Of a stretch of 64,000 nt of DNA, positions 9,295 through 18,644 are shown piece after piece. Location: positions 1-64,000 of the forward strand of contig JADFXB010000007.1 of NCBI GenBank assembly GCA_015233935.1, read 5' to 3'. A program made the translations under genes and the position numbers. Numbering within the stretch: the stretch's first letter is position 1; each line of letters begins with the position of its first letter. The notes under the pieces are model-generated. The model saw only the letters and a list, made by a program, of their open reading frames with translations. It was not told the DNA's origin and made no database searches. The stretch is from Magnetococcales bacterium (GTDB lineage Bacteria; Pseudomonadota; Magnetococcia; Magnetococcales; JADFXB01).

Positions 9295-11270
9295 GCTGCT
9301 GCTCCTTGGGCAACCACCCGTTGGCGACGGGAGAGGCGACGACCTTGCAACAAGGCGATAAAGGCTCCCACCGCCATCACCCCCGATCCCCACCAAACCC
9401 AACCCACCAAGGGATTGCGATAAACCCGAAAGCTGAAGCCATCCCCCACCGGATCCCCCAACACCACATAGAGATCTTCCCAAAAGGTGGAGTGGATGGC
9501 CGCCTCACTGGTGGGTTGTTGAAATTCGCTATAAACCCGCTTTTGGGTTTTCAGGATCGCTTCTTCCCCCCCATCCTTTTTGGCTACAAAGGTGGCCTCC
9601 GTGGCGGTCCAGTTGCGTTTGGCGGTGGGGGCAATGGATTGCAGGGTGAGATGCCAGGAACCATTCCGGACCCCGTCCCCCACCTTCATCACCAAGGTAC
9701 GCTCCTCCTGGAAGAGTCCCGAGCCGATAAATCCCGCCGCCATGATCAACACCCCCAAATGGACGATCAAGCCGCCATACCGCCGCTTGTTGCGATTGAT
9801 CAAGGCCATCAGGGCCACCAGGGGATTGGTCCCCTCTTTTTGCATACGTAAGCGGGTCCCTGAAAATACATCTTGCAGGTGGGTGGTGAGGACAAAAAAG
9901 ATTAAAGCCACCGTAATCACACCATAGGTGTGGTTGACGTTGAGCACTATGGCGACCACCACGCCTACCACTGCCAAGACGGCGGGTAGGGTAAAACGCT
10001 TCAGGGTGGTGGCCCACTGACTGCTGCGCCAGGGAATCAAGGGACCAATCCCCATGAGAATCAACAGACCCAGCATAATGGGGATGAACACCTTGTTGTA
10101 ATAGGGAGCACCCACCGACACTTTGGCCGTGGAGAAGGTTTCCACCGCCAGGGGATAGAGGGTTCCCAATAGTACAGTGGTGGTTCCCACCACCAAAAAC
10201 AAATTATTGAACAAAAAGGTGGATTCCCGTGACAACATGGATTCCATTTGCACCTTGGTTTGCACCAGATCGGAACGGACGATCAACAAGCCGAAAGAAA
10301 AAAGCAAAACCACCGACATGAAGACCAAAATATAAACCCCCTTGCCCGGATCGCTGGCAAAGGCATGCACCGAAGAAAGAACCCCGGAACGCACCAGGAA
10401 GGTTCCCAACAAAGAGAGGGCAAAGGTGGTGGTAATCAGGAACAGGTTCCAGGTTTTGAACATTTGTCGCCGCTCCTGCACCATGATGGAGTGCAAAAAG
10501 GCGGTTCCCGTCAACCAGGGCATAAAGGAGGCATTTTCCACCGGATCCCAGGCCCAGTAGCCGCCCCAGCCCAATTCATAGTAGGCCCAGTAGGCCCCGA
10601 AGACGATGCCGGTGGTGAGCATGGCCCAGGAAAACAGGGTCCAGCGGCGGGTGGCCAGGATCCACTCTTCACCAGTACGTCCAGTAATCAGGGCAGCCAT
10701 GGCAAAGGCAAAGGGAATGGCAAAACCCACATAGCCCATATAAAGAAAGGGTGGATGGAAGACCATACCAGGATCTTGCAACAAAGGATTCAAATCCCGT
10801 CCATCGGGTGGTGCGGGAAACATGCGATCAAAAGGGGAGGACAAAAAGAGAATCAACAGCAAAAAGCCGGTCAACAACGCGGCGGTGATGGCCAAAATCC
10901 AGGGCATGGACAAAGGATGTGTCGCCCAATGCCGCCAAGCTGCCACGGCGATATAAAGGGAGAGCAACCAGGCCCACAACAGCAAAGATCCCTCATGTCC
11001 GCCCCACATGGCTGTCGCCAGATAAAAGACCGGCAGCTTGAGGGAGGCGTGATTGGTCACATACTTGACGGTAAAGTCATGGATCATGAAAGAGGTGATG
11101 AGACAACCGCTGGCAATGGTCAGCAAGATAAAAGTGGCAAAGGCAGCCTGTCGCCCCACCCGGATCCAGACCGGGCGTCCGCTGGCCACCCCCACCAATG
11201 GGGAGACCCATTGCACCAGGGTGAGGATCAGGGCAAGGATGGTTGAAAAGTGACCTAATTCAATCCACAT
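9291..11270 (-). CDS. ccmF: Cytochrome c heme lyase subunit CcmF
   Basis: Polytopic; WGGYWAWDPVENASFMPWLTGTAFLHS WWD-type domain; NPLLQDPGMVFHPPFLYMGYVG. Confidence 0.97.
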   Translation of the reverse strand: MWIELGHFSTILALILTLVQWVSPLVGVASGRPVWIRVGRQAAFATFILLTIASGCLITSFMIHDFTVKYVTNHASLKLPVFYLATAMWGGHEGSLLLWAWLLSLYIAVAAWRHWATHPLSMPWILAITAALLTGFLLLILFLSSPFDRMFPAPPDGRDLNPLLQDPGMVFHPPFLYMGYVGFAIPFAFAMAALITGRTGEEWILATRRWTLFSWAMLTTGIVFGAYWAYYELGWGGYWAWDPVENASFMPWLTGTAFLHSIMVQERRQMFKTWNLFLITTTFALSLLGTFLVRSGVLSSVHAFASDPGKGVYILVFMSVVLLFSFGLLIVRSDLVQTKVQMESMLSRESTFLFNNLFLVVGTTTVLLGTLYPLAVETFSTAKVSVGAPYYNKVFIPIMLGLLILMGIGPLIPWRSSQWATTLKRFTLPAVLAVVGVVVAIVLNVNHTYGVITVALIFFVLTTHLQDVFSGTRLRMQKEGTNPLVALMALINRNKRRYGGLIVHLGVLIMAAGFIGSGLFQEERTLVMKVGDGVRNGSWHLTLQSIAPTAKRNWTATEATFVAKKDGGEEAILKTQKRVYSEFQQPTSEAAIHSTFWEDLYVVLGDPVGDGFSFRVYRNPLVGWVWWGSGVMAVGAFIALLQGRRLSRRQRVVAQGAAA

Positions 11271-11298
11271 GGCGAGTGTAACCCGTTGTGAGGTATGG

Positions 11299-11748
11299 TT
11301 ATTTCATGGATTTCATGATGGATTCCCGGGATTTTTCCATGCCTTGCTGGCTCATTTCCACCGGGACGTAGTCTTCTGAATGTTTGGCCAGGATGGTGTG
11401 GGCCTGGAACTCTCCCTGCGCTTGCCAAACCCCTTCCACCACCGCCCCCTGACCTTCACGGAAGAGGTCGGGGACCATGCCTTCATATTGCACTTTGACA
11501 TGATTGTTGCCATCGGTGACCAGAAAGTGCATTTTCATGGTTCCCGGTTCTTTAAAGAGGGAACCTTCCTGCACCATTCCACCGATTCTTACCTTGCGTC
11601 CGGCCATCTCCTGGGATTTGGCCATGATTTCGCTTGGAGTATGGAAATAGACCAGGGATCCGGTAAAGGAGGTAAACACCAAAGTCAACAAGGCCCCTGC
11701 CACCAATACCAGAGAGCCGATCATAAGCAGACGTTTACGCGGGGCCAT
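11299..11748 (-). CDS. ccmE: Heme chaperone CcmE
   Basis: MAPRKRLLMIGSLVLVAG..., KVRIGGMVQEGSL, heme-ligand motif LAKHSEDYVP. Confidence 0.95.
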   Translation of the reverse strand: MAPRKRLLMIGSLVLVAGALLTLVFTSFTGSLVYFHTPSEIMAKSQEMAGRKVRIGGMVQEGSLFKEPGTMKMHFLVTDGNNHVKVQYEGMVPDLFREGQGAVVEGVWQAQGEFQAHTILAKHSEDYVPVEMSQQGMEKSRESIMKSMK

Positions 11749-11878
11749 GGTTTTCTCCCGATTCTGCCAATTGGGCCTGGAGAGCTTGCAAACGGCGTTG
11801 CCAATAGAGGGTGCTGCCGCCGTAGACCAACAGGGCGATGCCATAAACGGCCATCACGTAGGGGGTATAATCAATCAT
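11735..11878 (-). CDS. ccmD: Small membrane protein CcmD (47 aa, below ORF-track cutoff)
   Basis: Hand translation MIDYTPYVMAVYGIALLVYGGSTLYWQRRLQALQAQLAESGENHGPA; sits between ccmC and ccmE and overlaps both. Confidence 0.85.
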   Translation of the reverse strand: MIDYTPYVMAVYGIALLVYGGSTLYWQRRLQALQAQLAESGENHGPA

Positions 11879-12560
11879 GGTGAGAACTCCCCATATCCAA
11901 AGCTTCCAGTTGACGACGGGCTGCCACTTCCCGACTTTTGACCACCAGCAGATAGGCCCCCATAAGGAGAAAAGCCGCTGACATCACCAGCAAGGGAGGC
12001 AGCAGGGGACCGACGATGGCAATCTTGCCCGGTCCACTCATGGAGGCGGGTTGATGCAGGGTGCGCCACCACACCACCGAAAAGTGGATAATGGGCAAAT
12101 CCACAAAGCCCACCAGGGCCAGCACGGCGGACGCCTGGCTGGATTTGCGGGGATCTTCGATGGAATGGCGCAGGGCAATGATGCCCACATAGATGATCAA
12201 CAAAACCAGCACTGAGGTAAGACGGGCATCCCACGCCCACCAGGCACCCCACATGGGCTTGCCCCAGATGGAGCCGGAGGCCAGGGTGACCAATGCAAAC
12301 AAAGCACCCACCGGAGCGGCGGCTTCGGCGATGATATCCAGGGTTTCGGTGCGTTTCCACAGGTAGAGGGCACTGGCAATGGTCAATACCAGATACATAC
12401 CCAAAGCCAGTTTGGCCGAAGGTACGTGGGCATAGAGGATGCGCACCGAATTGCCCTGCTGAAAGTCCACCGGTGCGGTAAAGACCATGTAGAGTCCCGC
12501 CGCCAGGGTAACCAGGGTTAGCAGGCCCAGGGGACGCTGAATTTTGGCCAGTTTGTCCAT
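11871..12560 (-). CDS. ccmC: Heme exporter CcmC
   Basis: WGKPMWGAWWAWDARLTSVLVLLIIYVG WWD domain; six TM-like segments. Confidence 0.95.
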   Translation of the reverse strand: MDKLAKIQRPLGLLTLVTLAAGLYMVFTAPVDFQQGNSVRILYAHVPSAKLALGMYLVLTIASALYLWKRTETLDIIAEAAAPVGALFALVTLASGSIWGKPMWGAWWAWDARLTSVLVLLIIYVGIIALRHSIEDPRKSSQASAVLALVGFVDLPIIHFSVVWWRTLHQPASMSGPGKIAIVGPLLPPLLVMSAAFLLMGAYLLVVKSREVAARRQLEALDMGSSHHD

Positions 12561-12568
12561 GTTTGCGA

Positions 12569-13234
12569 TTATTCCTCCACCAGCCAGCCAAAGGCCCAGG
12601 GGGCCAGGGTCAGATAGACCACATCAAAGATAAGGAGAATTTGCACCCATTGCCAGACATCCTTGCCTTGTTGCAAGGTCAATGCCGTGGCTTGCACCCC
12701 GCCAATCAGCATGGGCATCACCAACGGCAGCAACAACAATGCCAGCAAAGTTTCCCTGGCCTTGGCCCCCTGGGTCAGGGCGGCCAACAAGACACCCAGA
12801 CCAGTCAACCCCAGGGAACCCACCAGTAAAATACCCAAAATGGCCGGGATATGGTGCCAAGCATCCACATTGAATAATATCAGAATAGTGGGCAGTAAAA
12901 CAGTGACCACCGCCAGGGTGAGGAGCAGATTGCCCCACCATTTGCCCAAAAAAATCACCCCACGGGGGACCGGGGCCAGCAGCAAGCCCTCCATGGCCCC
13001 ATCTTCCTCTTCCGCCTGGAAAACCCGTCCCAGCCCCATGAGACTGGTGAACAGGACCGTCACCCACAAAATACCGGGCAACAGGCGCAAAGCCTCCTGC
13101 CGGTCGGGTTCAAAGGCGGCCTGGAAAACCAACAGCACCGAAATGGCAAAAAAAAGCATGGCCGAGAGGGTGGAGCGGCGGCGCATATCCCCAAGGACAT
13201 CTTTCCAGGCAATGCGAAGAATGGCTTTCAACAC
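12569..13234 (-). CDS. ccmB: Heme exporter permease CcmB
   Basis: WKDVLGDMRRRSTLSAMLFFAISVLLVFQ, RVFQAEEEDGAMEGLLLAPVPRGVIFLGK. Confidence 0.93.
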   Translation of the reverse strand: MLKAILRIAWKDVLGDMRRRSTLSAMLFFAISVLLVFQAAFEPDRQEALRLLPGILWVTVLFTSLMGLGRVFQAEEEDGAMEGLLLAPVPRGVIFLGKWWGNLLLTLAVVTVLLPTILILFNVDAWHHIPAILGILLVGSLGLTGLGVLLAALTQGAKARETLLALLLLPLVMPMLIGGVQATALTLQQGKDVWQWVQILLIFDVVYLTLAPWAFGWLVEE

Positions 13235-13896
13235 GTGGCAGCTCCCCCCTCTTCCTGAACAAAGCGTCCATCCACCAACAGCAATGGACGAGGGGAGAGG
13301 GCAGCTACCCGATCAGGATCGTGGGTGGCCATGATCAACAAACCACCCCCAGCAATATAGGTTTGCAACACCCCATTGAGCCAGGCCACTCCTTGCACAT
13401 CCAGGGCGGAATAGGGTTCATCCAGGAGCAACAAAGCAGGAGGAGCCAGCAGCATGCGGGCCAGGGCCAGACGTTTGCGCATGCCTGCCGAAAAACCGTT
13501 CACCGGACGATTGACAAAACGACTCAATCCCACCGCTTCAATGGCTTGGACCAATTGTTGGTGATTATGGTTCAATCCCCGCAAATCGGCAAAAAAGGTC
13601 ATATTTTCCAACGGGGTGAGGTGACCATAAAGATGGGTGTGGTGGCCGATGAACAACATCAGGCCCCGTATTTCTTCCCCATGGGTGGTCACGGAAAGAT
13701 CGTTCAGGTGGTAACTGCCTTTTTGCAGGCGCAAACGGGTGGACAACAGGGAGAGCAGAGTGGATTTACCAGCTCCGTTGGAGCCAAACAAGACCACGCA
13801 TTCGCCGCCTTGGGCGGCAAAATCCACCCCACGCAGCACGGTCTGCCTGCCAAAGCGATGATGGACTCCCTGGACCGCCAGCCGCGCTGCTGCCAC
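13228..13896 (-). CDS. ccmA: Heme exporter ATPase CcmA (probable GTG start; ORF track extends to 14001)
   Basis: FGSNGAGKSTLL Walker A, FSAGMRKRLALARMLLAPPALLLLDEPYSALD. Confidence 0.88.
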   Translation of the reverse strand: MAAARLAVQGVHHRFGRQTVLRGVDFAAQGGECVVLFGSNGAGKSTLLSLLSTRLRLQKGSYHLNDLSVTTHGEEIRGLMLFIGHHTHLYGHLTPLENMTFFADLRGLNHNHQQLVQAIEAVGLSRFVNRPVNGFSAGMRKRLALARMLLAPPALLLLDEPYSALDVQGVAWLNGVLQTYIAGGGLLIMATHDPDRVAALSPRPLLLVDGRFVQEEGGAATC

Positions 13897-13912
13897 CCTC
13901 TGTTCCCCTTTC

Positions 13913-14710
13913 TTACTGACCGCTGGCGATGACGGTTCCGGTGATCCCTGCCTTGTCTTTGGCCATGCGGGAGGCGGTTTCTGCGTCGGTGCGGGTGGCA
14001 AAAGGTCCTAGTCTAACCCGAAAGAGGGTAGCCCCGGTTTTATCGGTGGTGGGTTGCAGATAGACGGGAAGCCCCAAGCCAGACAGCTTGGTTTTATTGG
14101 CATTGGCCCGTGCTTCATCCTTGTAGGCACCCATATTGACGGCAAAGCGACCTTCCGGTGCACTGTTCTTGCTGGCAGTGGCTGGTGCAGGTTTGCTGGC
14201 CTCTGCCGGAGGCGTTTTGGCCACCGAGGCGGTTTGCTTGACAGGCTCCGGTTTGGCGGGAGCGGGGGCCTTGGCCGGTTCCGGTTTACTGACCGGCTCT
14301 GGCTTGGCGGATGCCTTGGCAACCGGAGCGGTTGGGGTGTCGGTCTTGACCGGGGTTTTGATCAGGCTCTTCATGGGTTCCGGCTTGCTCTCCCCCTTCT
14401 TCTCGCTGGAGGGAGGAACCACCGCATGGGCTTGACCAGGTTCAGGAACCACTTTGGCAGGCACATCTTCCGGCAAGGGGGGCAAACCCTGATTGGCAAA
14501 AACCTGGGCGGGGGCGTTGCTTTCCACCGTAGACCCTTTTTGTGGTGGCAGACTCACCACCGGGCGCACATTGGCCTCTTCTTCCATCTGCTTGCCGGTA
14601 TTGCTGCCCCACATATTGAAAACCACCACCACCAGGATCAATCCCAAAATGATCCCGCCTGCTCCCAAAAATAAAAATTGCTCCCGATTGGGTGATGTTT
14701 TCATAGTCAT
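13913..14710 (-). CDS. SPOR-domain membrane protein with Pro/Ala/Lys-rich linker
   Basis: Single TM, long low-complexity linker, C-terminal RFAVNMGAYKDEARANANKTKLSGLGLPVYLQPTTDKTGATLFRVRLGPFATRTDAETA. Confidence 0.88.
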   Translation of the reverse strand: MTMKTSPNREQFLFLGAGGIILGLILVVVVFNMWGSNTGKQMEEEANVRPVVSLPPQKGSTVESNAPAQVFANQGLPPLPEDVPAKVVPEPGQAHAVVPPSSEKKGESKPEPMKSLIKTPVKTDTPTAPVAKASAKPEPVSKPEPAKAPAPAKPEPVKQTASVAKTPPAEASKPAPATASKNSAPEGRFAVNMGAYKDEARANANKTKLSGLGLPVYLQPTTDKTGATLFRVRLGPFATRTDAETASRMAKDKAGITGTVIASGQ

Positions 14711-14918
14711 TATCCCGCTTGAATTGCTTTGGTATGGGGAAATCCTCCCCCACTACCTAGGGCAGTACTGGTATGCGACAATCATTCAGCGATTGCGTAA
14801 AGCGATAGGGTGAACGTTTGTGACAATTTTTGCAACTTTTACTGTTCGACGCCTACCTTTTACGGTAAAGTTATAACGTTATCTCCTTGAAAAAGCCAGC
14901 CCAGCCGGGAAGAAAACC

Positions 14919-15464
14919 ATGGAACGTTTTGCCCTTCTTACCCTCTTCGGTCGTGACCGCCCCGGAATTGTGGCACGAATCTCCCGTGTCCTCTACGAAA
15001 TAGGCTGTAATATCGAAGATTCCAGCATGACCCGTCTGCGGGGAGAGTTTACCATCATGCTGATTTTGCGCTTTCCCGTTGGTTGCCAGTGTGATCGCTT
15101 ACAGGCTGAACTGGAAGAAACCGTTCAGGAAATGGATCTCTTCTGCCATTTGCGGGAGTTGAGCAGTGAAGACTGCCGGATGACCAGCAATGAAGAGAAT
15201 GAAGAAGGGTGTGTCATCCATGTCATGGGGGCGGACAAGCCGGGTATCGTCTACCGGGTGACCCGTCTGCTCCAGGAGGAAGGGGGTAATGTGACGGATC
15301 TGCGTACCCAGGTGGTGGGCAGTCCCCAACGTCCCCTGTATGCCATGCTCATCGAGGCAGGCTTGCAAGGTTCCCTTACCTCTTTGCAAGAGCACATGTC
15401 TGTACTGGCCAAGGAATTGGGGGTAGAAATCTCCGTTCGCTCCATGGATCTTTTCACCCTGTAA
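14919..15464 (+). CDS. Tandem ACT-domain protein, GcvR-like
   Basis: LLTLFGRDRPGIVARISRVLYEIGCNIEDSSMTRLRGEFTIMLIL...VIHVMGADKPGIVYRVTRLLQEEGGNVTDL. Confidence 0.8.
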   Translation: MERFALLTLFGRDRPGIVARISRVLYEIGCNIEDSSMTRLRGEFTIMLILRFPVGCQCDRLQAELEETVQEMDLFCHLRELSSEDCRMTSNEENEEGCVIHVMGADKPGIVYRVTRLLQEEGGNVTDLRTQVVGSPQRPLYAMLIEAGLQGSLTSLQEHMSVLAKELGVEISVRSMDLFTL

Positions 15465-15484
15465 TTCAACTGGCAGGTGTCTTC

Positions 15485-16042
15485 ATGACCGTTTTGTCCA
15501 TTGTTCTCTATCCCAATGAAGGGTTACGGGAGATTTGCAGAGAGGTGGAGGATTTCACCTCCCCGGAGTTCCAATCCCTGGTGGATGACATGTTGGAAAC
15601 CATGCACCATTCCCCTGGCTGTGTGGGTGTGGCGGCCCCCCAGGTGGGTCATGCCTTGCAACTTTTGGTGATGGATTGCTCCCTCTCTCGCAAACCTCCT
15701 GAAGGTCATCATGGTCAGCTTGTGGTGTGCAATCCCACCATTACCCAATGGACGGGTATGGAGGTAGGACGGGAAGGGTGTCTCTCCATCCCCGACTATA
15801 CCGGTAATGTGGTGCGGGCGGTGTCGGTAACGGTCACCTTCCAGGATCGGCACGGGGTATCCACCACCCTTACCCTGGATAACTTCGAGGCCCGCCTGTT
15901 GCAACACGAGATGGACCATTTGGAAGGTAAACTGTTCATCGACCGGGTGGTCAGTCGCAAGGCGGACCTTTTTCCCCGCAAGAATTATCAGAGTGGTGGT
16001 CAGACGAAGGGACGGGGGAGTGGGGCAAAAGAAAATAGCTGA
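15485..16042 (+). CDS. def: Peptide deformylase
   Basis: GCVGVAAPQVG, EGCLSIPDY, QHEMDHLEGKLFID. Confidence 0.95.
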   Translation: MTVLSIVLYPNEGLREICREVEDFTSPEFQSLVDDMLETMHHSPGCVGVAAPQVGHALQLLVMDCSLSRKPPEGHHGQLVVCNPTITQWTGMEVGREGCLSIPDYTGNVVRAVSVTVTFQDRHGVSTTLTLDNFEARLLQHEMDHLEGKLFIDRVVSRKADLFPRKNYQSGGQTKGRGSGAKENS

Positions 16043-16541
16043 GCCACACCCCCAGACCGCCGCCCACCGCATCCACCCCTACATCTTTGATGTCCCAGTA
16101 GCGGTGGGGCAAAAGTCCCTGGATGGCTTCATCGGTGAGTCCGGTAAAGGCGGTGGCAAGGGCCAGGAAAAACAGGTGCTTTTTGCTCTGGGGTTTGTCG
16201 CTGGCCAGATACAGTAACCCTCCCAGCACCAGGTAACCAATCACATGCAACCGTTCGGTGGGATTACGAATGCTCACGGCCAGTCCCAAGGTGGCAAGCA
16301 TGGGCAGGGTAGCCAATACCATTTTTTGCCAGGGCAGGCGTAAGAGCAGAACAATAGCAATCAGACATCCCAAAGCAAGGCCAATGTTGACAGCTATTCC
16401 AAATCGTTTACCGCCCATGTAATCTACGAAGCGATCTACAAAGAGGGGCAGATAGGGTAGCGAGAGAAAGATAAAAGAAAGATACAACAGAACGGTCATC
16501 CAAAGAATGGGATGCTGGCGAAAGAGGGCAGGAACTTTCAT
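15951..16541 (-). CDS. VanZ-like membrane protein
   Basis: Several TM segments then LTDEAIQGLLPHRYWDIKDVGVDAVGGGLGVWL. Confidence 0.75.
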   Translation of the reverse strand: MKVPALFRQHPILWMTVLLYLSFIFLSLPYLPLFVDRFVDYMGGKRFGIAVNIGLALGCLIAIVLLLRLPWQKMVLATLPMLATLGLAVSIRNPTERLHVIGYLVLGGLLYLASDKPQSKKHLFFLALATAFTGLTDEAIQGLLPHRYWDIKDVGVDAVGGGLGVWLSYFLLPHSPVPSSDHHSDNSCGEKGPPCD

Positions 16542-16639
16542 GGTGGTACTCTCCTGGTGACCGAATGGATTACTGTGCCAGATAACTGACACTTTTTGGT
16601 CTTCAGAAGGACCGTGCATGTTTTATGCCATAGGATGAA

Positions 16640-16921
16640 GTGGATAAATCAATGAAAGTGGACAAGTCGGTTTTGACCCTGGAAGGGGAGTTGACCATCG
16701 ATCACGCCCCCCAATTGCGCCAGTTGCTGTTGGAAATGGTCCAACAACATCCCGCCGGGGTGATGGTGGAAGCCAGCCGGGTAACTGGTATGGATGTTGC
16801 TATTTTGCAGCTATTGGTCTCTGCACGCCTTACCTGGGAAGCCCTTGGGGGTAAACTGACCTGGCGGGCACGACCGGCGGTGATTGAAAAACTTTTGGAA
16901 GAAACCGGGCTTTCTCTCTAA
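16640..16921 (+). CDS. STAS-domain protein
   Basis: LEGELTIDHAPQLRQLLLEMVQQHPAGVMVEASRVTGMDVAILQLLVSA. Confidence 0.75.
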   Translation: MDKSMKVDKSVLTLEGELTIDHAPQLRQLLLEMVQQHPAGVMVEASRVTGMDVAILQLLVSARLTWEALGGKLTWRARPAVIEKLLEETGLSL

Positions 16922-16948
16922 ATCTTCAGCCCCTGTTAAGGATAGACT

Positions 16949-17845
16949 ATGGCTTCTCGCACTTCCTGGTTGGTATGGGTGATCCTGCTGGTCATGTTAC
17001 CAGGGTGTGTCATCAATACTGCCAAATTGAACATTGGACGCGCCTTCCATCTGCCTTGGGAGACGGCCCAGGAGGATGCGGAACAATGGCGTCAGGACGC
17101 TTTATCCTCGGTGAAACTGGAAAATGCCTCCAGTCTGCCCCTGCTCCGACAAGGCAAAGGAAACGATCCGGTGGGAGAACTGCTCAAAGAAAAAAGTTGG
17201 GAACAGCCCAAGGTGCGTTGGGCCATCGAACGGTATGACTACGAAGTGCAACAACGGATCAAGCAGGATTTTGAACGGGCTTCCATCACCTATCCCCCCT
17301 CCCGGTTGGCCTTTCTTGCCTTCAAAAAAGAACGAAGATTGGAATTATGGGCTGCCAATGCGGCAGGACCGTTGCGCCTGGTCAAGGAGTATCCCCTCAC
17401 CGCCTTTAGTGGCGAGTTGGGGCCCAAGCGTAGGGCTGGGGATGGGCAAATTCCGGAAGGGATCTATCGCATCACCTATCTGAACCCGGACAGTGCTTAT
17501 CACCTTTCCATGAAACTCAATTATCCCAATGAGTTTGACCGGGAGATGGCCCAACAGGATCATCGCAGCAATCTGGGAGGAGATATTTTTATTCATGGAG
17601 ACAGCCGTTCCATTGGCTGTCTGGCCGTGGGGAACAAGGGTATCGAAGAGTTGTTTGTCATTACCGCTCTTGCCGGAGCGGAAAACGCCCAGGTGATCAT
17701 CGCACCCCATGATTTTCGCCAGGATGGGACCATCCGTCCGGTGAGTGGGTTGCCTTGGACCAAAGAGTTGTACAGCGAAATTCGTAATTCGGTACTGGTC
17801 TTTCCACGGGATCGGGCAGGGGAAGAAACGGTGGCGCGTCAATAA
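16949..17845 (+). CDS. L,D-transpeptidase (YkuD-type), putative lipoprotein
   Basis: Lipobox-like VMLPGCVINT; IFIHGDSRSIGCLAVGNKGIEELF catalytic HGxxxSxGC motif. Confidence 0.85.
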   Translation: MASRTSWLVWVILLVMLPGCVINTAKLNIGRAFHLPWETAQEDAEQWRQDALSSVKLENASSLPLLRQGKGNDPVGELLKEKSWEQPKVRWAIERYDYEVQQRIKQDFERASITYPPSRLAFLAFKKERRLELWAANAAGPLRLVKEYPLTAFSGELGPKRRAGDGQIPEGIYRITYLNPDSAYHLSMKLNYPNEFDREMAQQDHRSNLGGDIFIHGDSRSIGCLAVGNKGIEELFVITALAGAENAQVIIAPHDFRQDGTIRPVSGLPWTKELYSEIRNSVLVFPRDRAGEETVARQ

Positions 17846-17888
17846 GGGGAACCTTGCCCATGGCGCGCTGGTCTGAATCCACAGGAGA

Positions 17889-18629
17889 TTGTTGAAGATG
17901 TTTCGTCTACTGGTTGTGCTGATGTCCCTTTTACCCTTCTGGCTATGGGGTGAGGAACCGGATTGGACCCCGTATGCCAAACTATTGGAGCGGCATTTAT
18001 CTTCCCAGAGCAAAAACAACGTCTCCCTGAACATGGTGGCCTATGGCAAGGTGAAAGAGGATCCGTTGTTTGCCAAGGTGTTGGAGATGGTAGCCAACCA
18101 TCCGGCGGATAAACTCACCACCCCGGCGGAAAAGATGGCCTTTTATATTAATGCCTACAACATTATGGCCATCAAGGTGGTGGTGGATAATTGGCCGTTG
18201 CAGAGCATTCGGGATGCGGGTGGTTTTATCACCCCGGTATGGAAGGTCAAAGTTGGGGTGGTTGCCGGGCAGGAGGTCCATCTGGACCTGATTGAACACA
18301 AAATTTTGCGGCCCATGGGGGATCCCCGTATTCATATGGCTTTGGTTTGTGCTTCTGTCAGTTGTCCTGATTTGCGTGCGGAACCTTATACTGCGGCCCG
18401 TCTTTCCCAGCAGTTGGATAACCAGACCACGGTTTTTCTCAACAATACGGGCAAGGGGTTGCGGTTGGAGGGCAAGGAGGCCCAGGTCTCTGTTATTTTT
18501 GAATGGTTCGGCCAGGATTTTGAATCCCAGGGAGGGGTGGATGCCTTTATCCAGCGTTATCACCCCCTGCCGGAAAAGGTTGAGATTCATGCCGGGATGC
18601 CTTACGACTGGTCGGTAAACGGCCAATAA
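17889..18629 (+). CDS. DUF547 family protein
   Basis: KMAFYINAYNIMAIKVVVDNWP...GQEVHLDLIEHKILRPMGDPRIHMALVCASVSCPDLRAEPY. Confidence 0.85.
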   Translation: MLKMFRLLVVLMSLLPFWLWGEEPDWTPYAKLLERHLSSQSKNNVSLNMVAYGKVKEDPLFAKVLEMVANHPADKLTTPAEKMAFYINAYNIMAIKVVVDNWPLQSIRDAGGFITPVWKVKVGVVAGQEVHLDLIEHKILRPMGDPRIHMALVCASVSCPDLRAEPYTAARLSQQLDNQTTVFLNNTGKGLRLEGKEAQVSVIFEWFGQDFESQGGVDAFIQRYHPLPEKVEIHAGMPYDWSVNGQ

Positions 18630-18644
18630 TTCACTTTTACAGGA

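Noticed and set aside
10248-11246. Long plus-strand ORF (332 aa) opposite ccmF
   Set aside because: His/Gly/Gln-rich translation typical of antisense shadow of a high-GC3 coding gene; ccmF on the other strand is unambiguous
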